DNA of 64,000 nt from Rubritepida flocculans DSM 14296 (GCF_000425365.1 NZ_AUDH01000002.1:248001-312000); one strand, 5' to 3'; positions 43,438 through 52,593 are shown, numbered from the stretch's first letter. Notes: generated by a model not told the origin, from the letters alone. Program-made: numbers and translations.

Positions 43438-44757
43438 CTATTCCTCCCGCGCCGCGAGGCCGAGCCGGCGCAGCCGCTCCCACAGCGTGGTGCGGCCGAT
43501 GCCGAGCACCCGGGCCGCCTCGCCGACGCGCCCGCCGCAGCGGGCCAGCACGCGGCGGATGTGCTCGCGCTCCGCGGCCTCGCGCGCCTCGGCCAGCGTC
43601 TCGCCCTGGGGCGCGGGCGGGGGCGCGTCGGGAAAGAGATCGGCGGGCGCGATGCGCGGGCCCTCGGCCAGCACGGCGGCGCGGGCGAGGCGGTTGCGCA
43701 GCTCGCGCACATTGCCGGGCCAGGGATGGGCGGCGAGCGCGGCGCGCGCGGCCTCCGTCAGCGCGAGCCCGGGCCGGCCCGCCTCCTCGGCCGCCATGGC
43801 CAGCAGCGCATCGGTCAGCGCCTCCAGATCCTCGGGGCGTTCGCGCAGCGGCGGCACGCGCAGCTCCACCACGGCGAGGCGGAAGTAGAGATCCTCGCGG
43901 AAACGCCCCTCGCGCACCCGCGCCGCGAGGTCGGCATTGGTGGCGGCGAGGATGCGCGCCTCCAGCGCCAGCTCCTTCGTCCCGCCCAGGCGGAGGTAGC
44001 GCCGCTCCTCGAGCAGCCGCAGCAGCTTGGCCTGCAGCAGCGGGTCGAGCTCCGCCACCTCGTCGAGCAGCAGCGTGCCCGCGCCCGCGCGCTCGGCCGC
44101 GCCGGGGCGGCGCTCCGTGGCCCCGGTGAAGGCGCCGCGCTCATGGCCGAACACCTCGCTCTCCAGCAGGTCGCGCGGGATGGCGGCGCAGTTGAGCGCG
44201 ACGAAGGGGGCGGCGGCGCGCGGGCCCAGCGCGTGCAGGCGGCGCGCCGCCACCTCCTTGCCCGCGCCGCTCTCGCCCAGCAGCAGCACGGGCGTGGCGC
44301 CGGGCGCGAGGCGGCGCAGCGCCCGATCGAGCGCGCGCATGGCGGGCGAGGCCCAGCCCGCCTCTGCCGGGGCGGGGGCCGGGGCGGGCGCGGCGGGCGC
44401 CGGCAGGGCGCGCAGCTTCTCGAGCAGCCGCTCCATGTCGAAGGGCTTGAGCAGGTAGTCGTCCGCCCCGGCGCGGACGAGGCGCACCGCCTGCTCCACC
44501 CCGCCATAGGCCGTCATCGCGATCACCGGCGCGGCGCCCAGCTCGGGCAGGAGGCGCAGCAGCAGCGCCTCGCCCGAACCGTCGGGCAGGCGCATGTCGC
44601 AGAGCACGGCGGCGGGGGGCGGGCCCTGCCGCAGCGCCGCCTCGCCCTGCGCGAGGCTGCGCGCCCAGCGCGGGGCGAAGCCCTCGAGCCGCAGGCGCTG
44701 GGTCAGCGCCTCGCCCAGCACCGGGTCGTCCTCGATCAGCAGGATGGGCGCGCTCAT
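43438..44757 (-). CDS. Sigma54-dependent response regulator (NtrC/DctD family)
   Basis: A 439-residue regulator. The receiver domain (1-115) has acidic pocket E9/D10/D11, phospho-acceptor Asp54 and Lys104. The AAA+ domain (135-365) has Walker A GESGAGKE (161-168), the sigma54-contact motif GAFTGA (208-213) and Walker B LLLDEV (229-234). A Fis-type helix-turn-helix closes the protein (CGGRVGEAARVLGIGRTTLW). The GAFTGA motif is intact, so it should activate sigma54 promoters. It overlaps the kinase stop by ATGA. Target genes are unknown. Confidence 0.95.
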   Translation of the reverse strand: MSAPILLIEDDPVLGEALTQRLRLEGFAPRWARSLAQGEAALRQGPPPAAVLCDMRLPDGSGEALLLRLLPELGAAPVIAMTAYGGVEQAVRLVRAGADDYLLKPFDMERLLEKLRALPAPAAPAPAPAPAEAGWASPAMRALDRALRRLAPGATPVLLLGESGAGKEVAARRLHALGPRAAAPFVALNCAAIPRDLLESEVFGHERGAFTGATERRPGAAERAGAGTLLLDEVAELDPLLQAKLLRLLEERRYLRLGGTKELALEARILAATNADLAARVREGRFREDLYFRLAVVELRVPPLRERPEDLEALTDALLAMAAEEAGRPGLALTEAARAALAAHPWPGNVRELRNRLARAAVLAEGPRIAPADLFPDAPPPAPQGETLAEAREAAEREHIRRVLARCGGRVGEAARVLGIGRTTLWERLRRLGLAAREE

Positions 44758-46151
44758 GCCGCCGAGGGCTCCGGCCGGGGCAGGTGCAGCACGATGCGCG
44801 TCGCGCGGCCCGGGGCGGTGTCCACCGCGATGCGCCCCTCGAGCCGCGCGAGCTGCGCCATCACCACCGAGAGCCCGAGGCCGGGGCCGCGCCCCCGCTC
44901 GCCCGAGAGCAGGCGGCGCGCGGGCTCGGGCAGGCCGGGGCCCTCGTCCAGCACCTCGATGCGCAGCCCCTCCGCCTCCTCCTCCACGCTGAGGCTGACC
45001 GTGCCGCCCGGCGGCGTGGCGGCGAGCGCGTTGAGCAGCAGGTTGAGCAGCGCCTGGCGCGCGGCCAGCGCATCGGCGGGGAAGGGGGCCGCAAGCCGCA
45101 CGGCCAAGCGCAGCCGCACGCCGCGCCGCGCCGCCTCGGGCCGCAGCAGCGCCTCCAGGTCCTGGAAATCCTCGGCCGAGAGGGGGCGCGGCTCGGGCGG
45201 GCCGCGATGGGTGGCCAGCGTCGCCTCCACCACGCGCTCGATCTGGCGCAGGCCGCGCTCCAGCAGGTCGCAGGCGCGGGCGCGCTCCTCCTCCGCCGCG
45301 CCGAAGCGGCGCAGCGAGCCGAGGGCGGTGAGCATGCCGGCCAGCGGGTTGCGCACCTCATGGGCGATGGTGGCGGCGAGCTCGCCGAGGCCCGCGGCCT
45401 GCTCGCGCTCGGCCAGGCGCTGCGCCAGCTCCTCGCGCTCGCTGAGGCGGGCCAGCATCATCTCGGCCGAGGCGAGAAGGCGGGCCGCCTCGCTGCCGGG
45501 CGCGGGCGGGCGCGCCGGGGGCAGGGGCCGGAAATCCCCCGCGCCCGCGCGGTCCAGCACCCCCGCGACCAGCAGCAGCGGCGCCATGGCCCGGCGGGCC
45601 AGCAGCGCGGCGAGCAGCGCGGCCAGCGCGGCCAGCGCCACGTCGAGCCCAAGCAGCCACAGACGCAGCGCGGCGCGCCGGTCGAGCGACTCGCCGAGGT
45701 CGAGCCGGGCGGCGATCACCGCCGGCGCTGCGCCCGGCACGGGCACCACGCGCCGCACCCAGGCGCTGCGCGAATCCCGGTCCATCTCCCAGCCCGGCGG
45801 CTGGCTGGCCGGGTGGGGCGGCGCGCTGCCCTCCCCGGCGAGGATGGGCGGCAGCCCCGGTCCCGGCCAGACGACGAGCTGGCGCTCCCGCACCCCCTCC
45901 TGCACGCGCAGCGCATCGCCGAGCGCGGCGGCGATGGCGGCCTCGTCGCGCGCGGCCAGCGGGCGGGCCAGGGCGGCGGCCAGCCCGTCCAGATAGACCG
46001 CGCCGAGCTGCGCCAGCGCGCGGTCCACCTCGCGCTCCAGGGCGCGGCTGGTCACCTGGGTGGTGGCGACGGCGGCGAGAAAGACGCAGAGCGCCGCGAG
46101 AAGCGGCAGCTTCACCGCGAGCGGCAGGGGGGGCAGGGCGAGGCGGCGCAT
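44754..46151 (-). CDS. Sensor histidine kinase
   Basis: A 465-residue membrane kinase: first helix about 13-31, a periplasmic sensor region to about 160 without a recognisable fold, second helix about 165-185, HAMP-like linker, then the dimerisation domain with phospho-accepting His264 (ATIAHEVRNPLAGML), the N-box LLNLLLNALA and G-boxes DEGPGLPEPA and GPGLGLSVV. It pairs with the downstream NtrC-type regulator (four-base overlap). ATG at 46151 is chosen, as it lies just before the first helix; ATG at 46187 would add 12 residues. The signal is unknown. Confidence 0.92.
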   Translation of the reverse strand: MRRLALPPLPLAVKLPLLAALCVFLAAVATTQVTSRALEREVDRALAQLGAVYLDGLAAALARPLAARDEAAIAAALGDALRVQEGVRERQLVVWPGPGLPPILAGEGSAPPHPASQPPGWEMDRDSRSAWVRRVVPVPGAAPAVIAARLDLGESLDRRAALRLWLLGLDVALAALAALLAALLARRAMAPLLLVAGVLDRAGAGDFRPLPPARPPAPGSEAARLLASAEMMLARLSEREELAQRLAEREQAAGLGELAATIAHEVRNPLAGMLTALGSLRRFGAAEEERARACDLLERGLRQIERVVEATLATHRGPPEPRPLSAEDFQDLEALLRPEAARRGVRLRLAVRLAAPFPADALAARQALLNLLLNALAATPPGGTVSLSVEEEAEGLRIEVLDEGPGLPEPARRLLSGERGRGPGLGLSVVMAQLARLEGRIAVDTAPGRATRIVLHLPRPEPSAA

Positions 46152-46231
46152 GGCACGCCATATCGCCCCTGGCGGGGCCGGGGCCAACGCCCCCGGGCGG
46201 CGAGGCGGCGCGCGCGCGCCGCGGGCCCTCT

Positions 46232-46286
46232 CATACCAGCGGCCGCTGTTTCTGACCCCTGCGAAAGCGGTGCGGCCGCTGGTATG
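46232..46286. repeat. 15-bp perfect inverted repeat with 25-bp loop
   Basis: CATACCAGCGGCCGC (46232-46246) and GCGGCCGCTGGTATG (46272-46286) are exact inverted copies in the gap between the kinase and reductase genes. It could be a regulator site, a terminator-like RNA stem or the ends of a small mobile element. Confidence 0.85.
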
Positions 46287-46296
46287 CCTTTGTTTT

Positions 46297-46321
46297 GGCG
46301 CGCAGCCGCCACACCAACCCT
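46297..46321. repeat. 25-bp dispersed repeat, identical to part of the 18.4-kb array
   Basis: These 25 bases, beginning GGCGCGCAGCCGCCACACCA, equal the reverse complement of 18476-18500 and differ at one base from that of 18422-18446. Both copies are intergenic. Confidence 0.9.
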
Positions 46322-46327
46322 GCGCGC

Positions 46328-46358
46328 GATACGGGCGGCATGTGATGCCGCCCGTATC
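46328..46358 (-). terminator. 14-bp perfect hairpin at the reductase gene end
   Basis: GATACGGGCGGCAT (46328-46341) pairs exactly with ATGCCGCCCGTATC (46345-46358) around a GTG loop. On the minus strand it begins at the stop codon of the ketopantoate-reductase-like gene (46357-46359). There is no U-run, so Rho-independent termination is not certain; RNA stabilisation is an alternative. Confidence 0.6.
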
Positions 46359-47301
46359 ACCCCGGCTGATTCGCCGCCTGCCGCGCCAGCGCCACCAGCA
46401 GCGCGAGCAGCGGCGCGTCCACCCCCGCCCCCCGGGCCAGGCGCAGCGGCGCCTCGAACAGCGCCTCGAACTCCAGCGGCCGGCCCGCTTCCAGATCCTG
46501 CAGGATGGAGGGTTTGTGCGGGATGGCGACGGAGCGCAGGATGCGCGCCTCCGCCCCCTCCGGCACGGGGTGGCCGAGCGCGGCCGCGATCGCCATGCCC
46601 TCGCGCACCACCTGCCGGGCGGCCTCCAGCAGCACGGGGTCCGCGAAGCTCGCGCGCATGTCGCGCCGCGTGAGCAGGCAGATCGGCCCGTTGCTGAGGT
46701 TGTTCAGCAGCTTCACCCAGATTTCGGTGCGGATGTCGGCCACCGCCTCGCCGCCCATGCCGCCCGCCTCCAGCGCCGCGGCCAGCCGGGCCGCGCGCGG
46801 GCTGATGCCGCCCGCGGGCTCGCCGATGAGCAGCCGGCTGGTCGTGCTCCGCACGGTCACCACCCCGGGCTCGGTCACCGTGCAGGCGGACCACACCACC
46901 CCGCCCAGCACCCGCGCGCGCGGCAGGGCGGCGGCGATGGCGCCCTGCGGGTCGAGGGCGGAGGGCCCCTCCTCCCACCACCAGGGGATGCCGTTCACCA
47001 CCACAAGCACCGGGGTCTCGGGCCCGAGCAGCGGGGCGAGCGCGGGCGCCAGCGCCGGCAGGGAATGGGCCTTCACCGCCACCACCACGGCATCCTGCGG
47101 GCCGAGGGCGGCGGGATCCTCCTCGGCGCGCAAGGGCATGGCGAAGCGGCCATCGGGCGCCTCCACGGCGATACCGCGCGCGCGCAGCGCCGCGAGCGTC
47201 GCGCCGCGCGCCAGCACGCTGACCTCGGCCATGCCGCCCCTGGCGAAGCGCAGGGCGAGATGCCCGCCGATGGCGCCCGCGCCGACGACGCAGAGCCTCA
47301 T
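46357..47301 (-). CDS. Ketopantoate reductase family protein (PanE-like)
   Basis: A 314-residue NADPH-dependent reductase: the Rossmann motif GAGAIGG (7-13), VVVAVKAHSLPAL with the substrate-binding Lys, and a C-terminal helical domain (EIWVKLLNNLSNGPICLLT, IPHKPSILQDLEAGRPLE). True PanE reduces 2-dehydropantoate in pantothenate synthesis; many paralogues act on other 2-keto acids, and the coupling to creatininase and amidohydrolase genes favours a catabolic role here. The start overlaps the creatininase stop (ATGA). Confidence 0.87.
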   Translation of the reverse strand: MRLCVVGAGAIGGHLALRFARGGMAEVSVLARGATLAALRARGIAVEAPDGRFAMPLRAEEDPAALGPQDAVVVAVKAHSLPALAPALAPLLGPETPVLVVVNGIPWWWEEGPSALDPQGAIAAALPRARVLGGVVWSACTVTEPGVVTVRSTTSRLLIGEPAGGISPRAARLAAALEAGGMGGEAVADIRTEIWVKLLNNLSNGPICLLTRRDMRASFADPVLLEAARQVVREGMAIAAALGHPVPEGAEARILRSVAIPHKPSILQDLEAGRPLEFEALFEAPLRLARGAGVDAPLLALLVALARQAANQPG

Positions 47302-48059
47302 GCCGGCAGCGCCCGCAGCGCTGCGCAGCCCGCCTCGACGAGCCGGGCGACGAGCCGCGCGCCATGCGCCGCGCTCGCCCCGCGCGGGTCGGCGGCCGCC
47401 ACGCCGCCCGGGGCCACCTCCTCCAGCTCGAGCGGCGCGCCGATCTCGGCCGGCCCCGCGCGCAGCGTGCCGAAGCCGCTCACCGGCAGCCCCAGCATGG
47501 GGGCGAGGGGCGGGCGCGGCGCGAAGCCCTGCGGCGCGCAGAGATCGGGCAGAAGATGCAGCGCCACCGAGGCGATGGGATCCCCGCCATGGCCGAGCGC
47601 CGCCGCATCGCCCCCCAGCTCGGCCTGCCAGGCGGAGGCGTTGCGCCAGAGGTGCAGCACCGGCGCGATCACCCCGCTGGCCCGGCGCAGCGCGCGCTGC
47701 GCCTCCTCGATGGCGGCGATGTTCCCGCCATGGCCGTTCAGGATCAGCAGCCGCCGCGCCCCGCCCGCGACGAGGCTGCCCAGCACGTCGCCGAGCAGCG
47801 CCGCGAGCGTGGCGGGCGCGAGCGCGATGCCGCCCGGCAGGCCGCGGAAGACATCCTCGCCGCCGAAGGGAATGGGCGGGGCCACCAGCGCCGCGCCATC
47901 GGCCGCGGCGATGCGCAGCGCGATGGCCTCGGCCAGCAGATAATCGCCCATGGGCAGGGCCGGGCCATGCGTCTCCAGGCTGCCCATGGGCAGGATCACC
48001 GCCGCGCCTGCGGCGAGGCGCGCCGCCGCCTCGGGGGCGCGCAGCTCCGCGAGCCTCAC
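47298..48059 (-). CDS. Creatininase family protein
   Basis: A 253-residue metal-dependent amidohydrolase. Metal ligands of the family are visible as Glu29 and His31 (GSLETHG) and Asp39 (PMGDYLL), with the later LILNGHGGNIAA motif. Members hydrolyse creatinine or other cyclic amides, or act in cofactor and riboflavin pathways, so the substrate is open. The GTG start at 48059 overlaps the stop of the amidohydrolase (GTGA) and its own stop overlaps the next start, making a rigid three-gene unit. Confidence 0.87.
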   Translation of the reverse strand: MRLAELRAPEAAARLAAGAAVILPMGSLETHGPALPMGDYLLAEAIALRIAAADGAALVAPPIPFGGEDVFRGLPGGIALAPATLAALLGDVLGSLVAGGARRLLILNGHGGNIAAIEEAQRALRRASGVIAPVLHLWRNASAWQAELGGDAAALGHGGDPIASVALHLLPDLCAPQGFAPRPPLAPMLGLPVSGFGTLRAGPAEIGAPLELEEVAPGGVAAADPRGASAAHGARLVARLVEAGCAALRALPA

Positions 48060-49231
48060 CGCAGCAGGTCCAGCGCGATGCGGCTCAGCGCCTGCACGCC
48101 GAGGCCGATGCAGCGCTCGTCGGGCTGGTAGTCGGCGTTGTGCAGCCGGTCGTTGCGGCCCGGCGCGCCGGCGCCGATGCCGAGATGGAAGGCCGGCGCG
48201 CGCTCGGCGAAGGCGGCGAAATCCTCGGCGCCCATGGAGGGCTGGCCCTCCTGCACCACCTCGCCGAAATGCGCGCGCAGGCTGGCGAGCGCGGGCTCGA
48301 GCACGCGGTCGTCGTTCACCAGCGGGCCGATCTTGCGCTGGTAGTCGAGCCGCGCCTCGAGCCGCATGGCGGCCGCCGTGTGTTCGACGAGGCGGCGGAT
48401 CGCGGCCTCCGCCACGTCGCGCGCCTCGGCGTGCAGGGTGCGCACCGTGCCGCGCAGATGCGCGCGCTCGGGGATGATGTTGTAGGTCGTGCCCGCGTTC
48501 ATCATGCCCACGGTGACGACGCAGGGGTGCAGCGGCTTCTGCTCGCGGCTCACCACGGTCTGGAGCTGGGTGATGAGGTGCGCAGCACCCACGATGGGAT
48601 CCACCGCCGCATAGGGGTGCGCGGCATGGCCCGACCGCCCGCGCAGATGCAGGTCGAATCGGTCGGAGGCGGCGAGCGAGGGGCCGCGCACATAGCCGAA
48701 GCTGCCCACCGGCTTGTCGGGGTGGTTGTGGAAGCCGATGGCCATGTCGATGCCCTCGGCCGCGCCGTCGGCGATCATGGCGGGCGCGCCCTCCAGCACC
48801 TCCTCCGCCGGCTGGAAGATCAGCACGATGCGCCCGGCGAGATGCGCGCGCAGCCCGGCCAGCACCTCCGCCGCGCCCAGCAGCGTGGCGGTGTGGATGT
48901 CGTGCCCGCAGGCGTGCATCTTGCCCGGCACGGTGCTGGCGAAATCGAGCCCCGTCTCCTCCTCGATGGGCAGCGCGTCCATGTCGGCGCGCAGCGCGAG
49001 CGTGGGGCCGGGGCGCGCGCCCTCGATCACGCCGAGCACGCCGGTGCCGCCCACCCCCGTGCGGTGCGGGATGCCGATCCGCGACAGTTCGGCCGCGACG
49101 ATGCCGGCGGTGCGATGCTCCTCGAAGGCGAGTTCCGGATGGCGGTGGATGTCGCGCCGCAGCGCGATCAGCCGGGGCTCGAGGCGCGCGGCCTCCTCGC
49201 GGATCGTCCGGGCGGGGTCGTTGCTCAGCAT
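48056..49231 (-). CDS. M20-family amidohydrolase (hippurate hydrolase-like)
   Basis: A 391-residue M20D metalloenzyme: IALRRDIHRHPELAFEE, ALRADMDALPIEE, the metal-binding Cys108 and His110 in MHACGHDIHTA, Glu pair 143-144 (FQPAEEVLEGA), GRSGHAAHPYAAVDPI and the final MGAEDFAAF. Enzymes of this type deacylate N-acyl amino acids or hippurate-like amides. AGGA lies 9 bases before the ATG at 49231; an ATG at 49270 is a weaker choice. It is divergent from tctC. Confidence 0.92.
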   Translation of the reverse strand: MLSNDPARTIREEAARLEPRLIALRRDIHRHPELAFEEHRTAGIVAAELSRIGIPHRTGVGGTGVLGVIEGARPGPTLALRADMDALPIEEETGLDFASTVPGKMHACGHDIHTATLLGAAEVLAGLRAHLAGRIVLIFQPAEEVLEGAPAMIADGAAEGIDMAIGFHNHPDKPVGSFGYVRGPSLAASDRFDLHLRGRSGHAAHPYAAVDPIVGAAHLITQLQTVVSREQKPLHPCVVTVGMMNAGTTYNIIPERAHLRGTVRTLHAEARDVAEAAIRRLVEHTAAAMRLEARLDYQRKIGPLVNDDRVLEPALASLRAHFGEVVQEGQPSMGAEDFAAFAERAPAFHLGIGAGAPGRNDRLHNADYQPDERCIGLGVQALSRIALDLLR

Positions 49232-49382
49232 GGCGTGGTCCTGGTCCTGTCGCGGCGCGGTCACGTCCATGGTGGCAGCGTGGGCGCCCCTGTCCAGCGC
49301 GCTTGCCGCCCGGGCGAACCCATGCCATAGCCGGCATCGAAACGAGGCCGCGAGGCCCGAGGCTGGGAAGGGGGAGAGGTCC

Positions 49383-50348
49383 GTGAGGCTGACGCGCCGC
49401 GCCGCACTGGGCGTGCCCCTGCTGGGTCTCGCCGCGCCCGCCCTGGCGCAGGGCTGGCCCGCGCAGCCCATCCGCCTCATCGTTCCCTTCGCACCCGGCG
49501 GCACAACGGACCTGATCGCGCGGCTCGTCGCCGCGCCGCTGCAGGAGCGGCTGGGCCAGCCCGTGGTGATCGAGAACCGCCCCGGCGCGGGCGCCACGCT
49601 GGGCAGCCAGATGGCCGCCCAGGCGGCGCCGGACGGGCACACCCTGCTGCTCTCCAACATCGCGAGCCACGCGATCTCGCCCGCGCTCTACGGCAATCTG
49701 CGCTACGACGCGCTGCGCGACTTCACGCACATCGCGCTGCTCACGCTCAACCCCTCGGTCATCGTGGCGAATCCGCGCGCGGGCATCGGCAGCATGGCCG
49801 ATCTCGCGCGCATCCACCGCGAGAGCCCGCGCGGCCTCGACATGGCCTCCTCCGGCGCGGGCTCCTCGAACCATCTTCTGATCGTGCGGCTGGGGCAGAT
49901 GCTGGGGCGCGAGATCAACCACATCCCCTTCCGCGGCGCGGGCCCGGCGATGACGGCGGTGATCGGCGGGCAGGTGCCGCTGATGAGCGACAGCCTGCCC
50001 TCGGCCGCCGCGCATATCCGCCAGGGCAGCGTGCGCGCGGTCGCGATGTCGAGCGCGGAGCGCCACCCCGCCTTCCCCGAGGTCGCGACGCTGCGCGAGC
50101 AGGGCTTCGACCTGGTGACGAATTCCTGGTTCGGGTTGTCGGGGCCGGCGCGGCTGCCCGCGCCGGTTGTGGAGCGCCTGGCGCGCGACATCCGCGAAAT
50201 CCTGGCGCGGCCCGACATCCGCGCGCGCTTCGCCGAGATCGGCGGCGCGCCGGGCGCCTTCTCGCCCGCGGAGTTCACGGCCTTCATTGCCGCGGAACTC
50301 GCCGCCTGGGCGCCGCTGGTGCGCGAAAGTGGCGCACAACCTGACTGA
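49383..50348 (+). CDS. Tripartite tricarboxylate transporter substrate-binding protein (Bug/TctC)
   Basis: A 321-residue periplasmic binding protein with GTG start and a signal peptide (RLTRRAALGVPLLGLAAPAL). The mature protein opens WPAQPIRLIVPFAPGGTTD, followed by GQPVVIENRPGAGATLGSQ and VPFRGAGPAMTAVIGGQV-type sequence, all Bug-family hallmarks. It captures a carboxylate for the TctAB membrane unit encoded next. GGGGAGAGG precedes the start. The ligand is unknown; a divergent amidohydrolase operon could supply or use it. Confidence 0.93.
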   Translation: MRLTRRAALGVPLLGLAAPALAQGWPAQPIRLIVPFAPGGTTDLIARLVAAPLQERLGQPVVIENRPGAGATLGSQMAAQAAPDGHTLLLSNIASHAISPALYGNLRYDALRDFTHIALLTLNPSVIVANPRAGIGSMADLARIHRESPRGLDMASSGAGSSNHLLIVRLGQMLGREINHIPFRGAGPAMTAVIGGQVPLMSDSLPSAAAHIRQGSVRAVAMSSAERHPAFPEVATLREQGFDLVTNSWFGLSGPARLPAPVVERLARDIREILARPDIRARFAEIGGAPGAFSPAEFTAFIAAELAAWAPLVRESGAQPD

Positions 50349-50370
50349 CAAGTAAGATTGGAACGGATTT

Positions 50371-50390
50371 CCGGTTGGCGGCAGCCGGTT
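50371..50390 (+). terminator. Hairpin between tctC and tctB
   Basis: CCGGTTG (50371-50377) pairs with CAGCCGG (50382-50388), one wobble, followed by TTTAG. It lies 22 bases after the tctC stop and could reduce read-through into tctBA, giving excess binding protein over membrane units. This is a weak but well-placed stem. Confidence 0.45.
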
Positions 50391-50439
50391 TAGTGCTTAG
50401 CGGACACCACCCTTGGGAAGCGTGCGGGGGAGCGAGCGG

Positions 50440-51042
50440 ATGCAGTTGAAGATCAGCACGAAGGACGTGCTCTCGGGGGTCTTCCTGATCCTCGTGGCCG
50501 TGGTGGGGCTCTACTTGAACCAGGACCACAGCCTGGGCACCGCGCGCCGCATGGGCCCCGGCTACATGCCCATGATGACCTTCTATCTGCTCGGCGGCCT
50601 CGGCGTCTGGACGCTGCTGATCGGGCTGTTCAGCGGCCCCGACCCGCTGGAGAAGTGGACGGGCCAGGATGTGGGCTCGCTCCTCGCCGGCATCGCCGCG
50701 GGGGCGGTGACCTACCTCGTCGCGCCCTCGATCTGGGGCTTCTTCGGCCAGACCTACAACGCGGTGGGGGTGGGCATCCTGGCGGGCATGCTGGTCTTCG
50801 CCATCTCGCCGGGCTGGCGGCCGCTCGCCATCGTCTGCGCGGCGGTGGCGGTGTTCGGCCTGACGCTGGAGAAGGGCGGCTTCTTCCTCGCGCTGACGTC
50901 GCTGATGCTGCTGAGCTGCGTGGCCGACCGCACGCACACCCTGCGCGGCGTGGCGGGGCTGCTCGCCTTCATGCTGGCGCTCTCCTGGTACGTGTTCATC
51001 CACGAACTCGACATCCGCGTGAACCTCTGGCCGGTGCTGTGA
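50440..51042 (+). CDS. Tripartite tricarboxylate transporter small membrane subunit TctB
   Basis: A 200-residue protein with four predicted helices. The conserved N-terminal region (MQLKISTKDVLSGVFLILVA, RRMGPGYMPMMTFYLLGGLG) identifies TctB. The ATG at 50440 is preferred to an upstream TTG at 50413. It ends 21 bases before tctA. The function of the small subunit is structural in the TctAB complex. Confidence 0.9.
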   Translation: MQLKISTKDVLSGVFLILVAVVGLYLNQDHSLGTARRMGPGYMPMMTFYLLGGLGVWTLLIGLFSGPDPLEKWTGQDVGSLLAGIAAGAVTYLVAPSIWGFFGQTYNAVGVGILAGMLVFAISPGWRPLAIVCAAVAVFGLTLEKGGFFLALTSLMLLSCVADRTHTLRGVAGLLAFMLALSWYVFIHELDIRVNLWPVL

Positions 51043-51063
51043 CGGCGGGATAGGGCGACCGAC

Positions 51064-52566
51064 ATGGAACTCCTTCTTTCGAATCTCGCGCACGGCTTCG
51101 GCGTCGCGCTCTCGCTGCAGAACCTCACCTTCGCGCTGCTGGGCGCGCTGATCGGCACGGCCATCGGCGTGCTGCCGGGCATCGGCCCGGTGGCCACCAT
51201 CTCGCTGCTGCTGCCGATCACCTTCGGCCTGCCGGCCACCACCGCGATCATCATGCTGGCCGGCATCTTCTACGGCGCGCAGTATGGCGGCTCGACCACC
51301 TCGATCCTGCTGAACCTGCCGGGCGAGGTGAGCTCCGTCGTCACCACGCTCGAAGGCTACAAGATGGCGCGCAACGGGCGCGCCGGGGCGGCGCTGGCCA
51401 TCGCCGCGCTGGGCAGCTTCTTCGCGGGCTCGGTGGCCACCATCCTGGTCGCCGCCTCGGGCCCGCTGCTGACGCAGGTCGCGCTCTCCTTCGGCCCGGC
51501 GGACTACTTCTCGCTGATGCTGCTCGGCCTCATCATCGCCTGCGTGCTGGCGCAGGGCTCGGTGGTGAAGGCCATCGGCATGGTGGTGCTGGGCGTGGCG
51601 CTCGGCCTCGTGGGCACCGACGTGCAGACGGGCCAGCAGCGCTTCACCTTCGGCATCCCCGAGCTTTCGGACGGCATCGGCTTCGTGCCCATCGCCATGG
51701 GCATGTTCGGCATCGCCGAGATCATCCTGAACCTGGAGCGGCCGGAGGCGCGCTCGGTGCTGAAGTCCAAGGTCGGCTCGCTGTGGCTGACCAAGGAGGA
51801 ATGGGTGCGCGCCACGCCGGCGGTGCTGCGCGGCACGGTGGTGGGCAGCTTCCTCGGCATCCTGCCCGGCGGCGGCGCCTCGCTCGCGGCCTTCGGCTCC
51901 TACATGATGGAGCGCAAGATCAGCCGCGGCCGCAACGAGTTCGGCAAGGGCGCGATCGAGGGCGTGGCGGGGCCGGAGAGCGCCAACAACGCCGCGGCGC
52001 AGACCAGCTTCATCCCGCTTCTCACCCTCGGCATCCCCTCCAACGCGGTGATGGCGCTGATGGTGGGCGCGCTGATCATCCAGGGCATCCAGCCCGGGCC
52101 GCGCATGGTGGAGGCGCAGCCCGACCTGTTCTGGGGCCTCATCGCCTCCATGTGGGTCGGCAACCTGATGCTGCTCGTCATCAACCTGCCGATGATCGGC
52201 ATGTGGGTGAAGCTGCTGCAGGTGCCCTACAAGTTCCTCTACCCCTCCATCCTCGTGTTCTGCTGCATCGGCGTCTATTCGCTGAACAACAACGTGTTCG
52301 ACGTGTACATGACGGTGCTGTTCACGGTGTTCGGCTACATGTGCGCCAAGCTGCGGCTGGAGCCGGCGCCGATGCTGATCGGCTTCGTGCTGGGGCCGAT
52401 GATGGAGGAGCATCTGCGCCGCGCCATGCTGCTCTCGCGCGGCGACTGGATGGTGTTCGTGCAGCGGCCGATCAGCGCCACCATGCTCGCCATCGCGGCC
52501 TTCGCGCTGGTGCTGATGGCGCTGCCCAACATCCGCAAGGGCAAGGACCAGGCGCTGGCGGGCTGA
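51064..52566 (+). CDS. Tripartite tricarboxylate transporter large membrane subunit TctA
   Basis: A 500-residue permease with about twelve helices. Signature stretches are LGALIGTAIGVLPGIGPVA, YGAQYGGSTTSILLNLPGE, KAIGMVVLGVALGLVGTDVQ, ILPGGGASLAAFGSYMMERK and the FIPLLTLGIPSNAVMALM motif. It moves a carboxylate across the inner membrane by ion symport with TctB and the binding protein. A strong intrinsic terminator follows, which closes the tctCBA operon. Confidence 0.95.
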   Translation: MELLLSNLAHGFGVALSLQNLTFALLGALIGTAIGVLPGIGPVATISLLLPITFGLPATTAIIMLAGIFYGAQYGGSTTSILLNLPGEVSSVVTTLEGYKMARNGRAGAALAIAALGSFFAGSVATILVAASGPLLTQVALSFGPADYFSLMLLGLIIACVLAQGSVVKAIGMVVLGVALGLVGTDVQTGQQRFTFGIPELSDGIGFVPIAMGMFGIAEIILNLERPEARSVLKSKVGSLWLTKEEWVRATPAVLRGTVVGSFLGILPGGGASLAAFGSYMMERKISRGRNEFGKGAIEGVAGPESANNAAAQTSFIPLLTLGIPSNAVMALMVGALIIQGIQPGPRMVEAQPDLFWGLIASMWVGNLMLLVINLPMIGMWVKLLQVPYKFLYPSILVFCCIGVYSLNNNVFDVYMTVLFTVFGYMCAKLRLEPAPMLIGFVLGPMMEEHLRRAMLLSRGDWMVFVQRPISATMLAIAAFALVLMALPNIRKGKDQALAG

Positions 52567-52593
52567 GCCGCCCGCCGAAAGGGCCTTGGAAGC

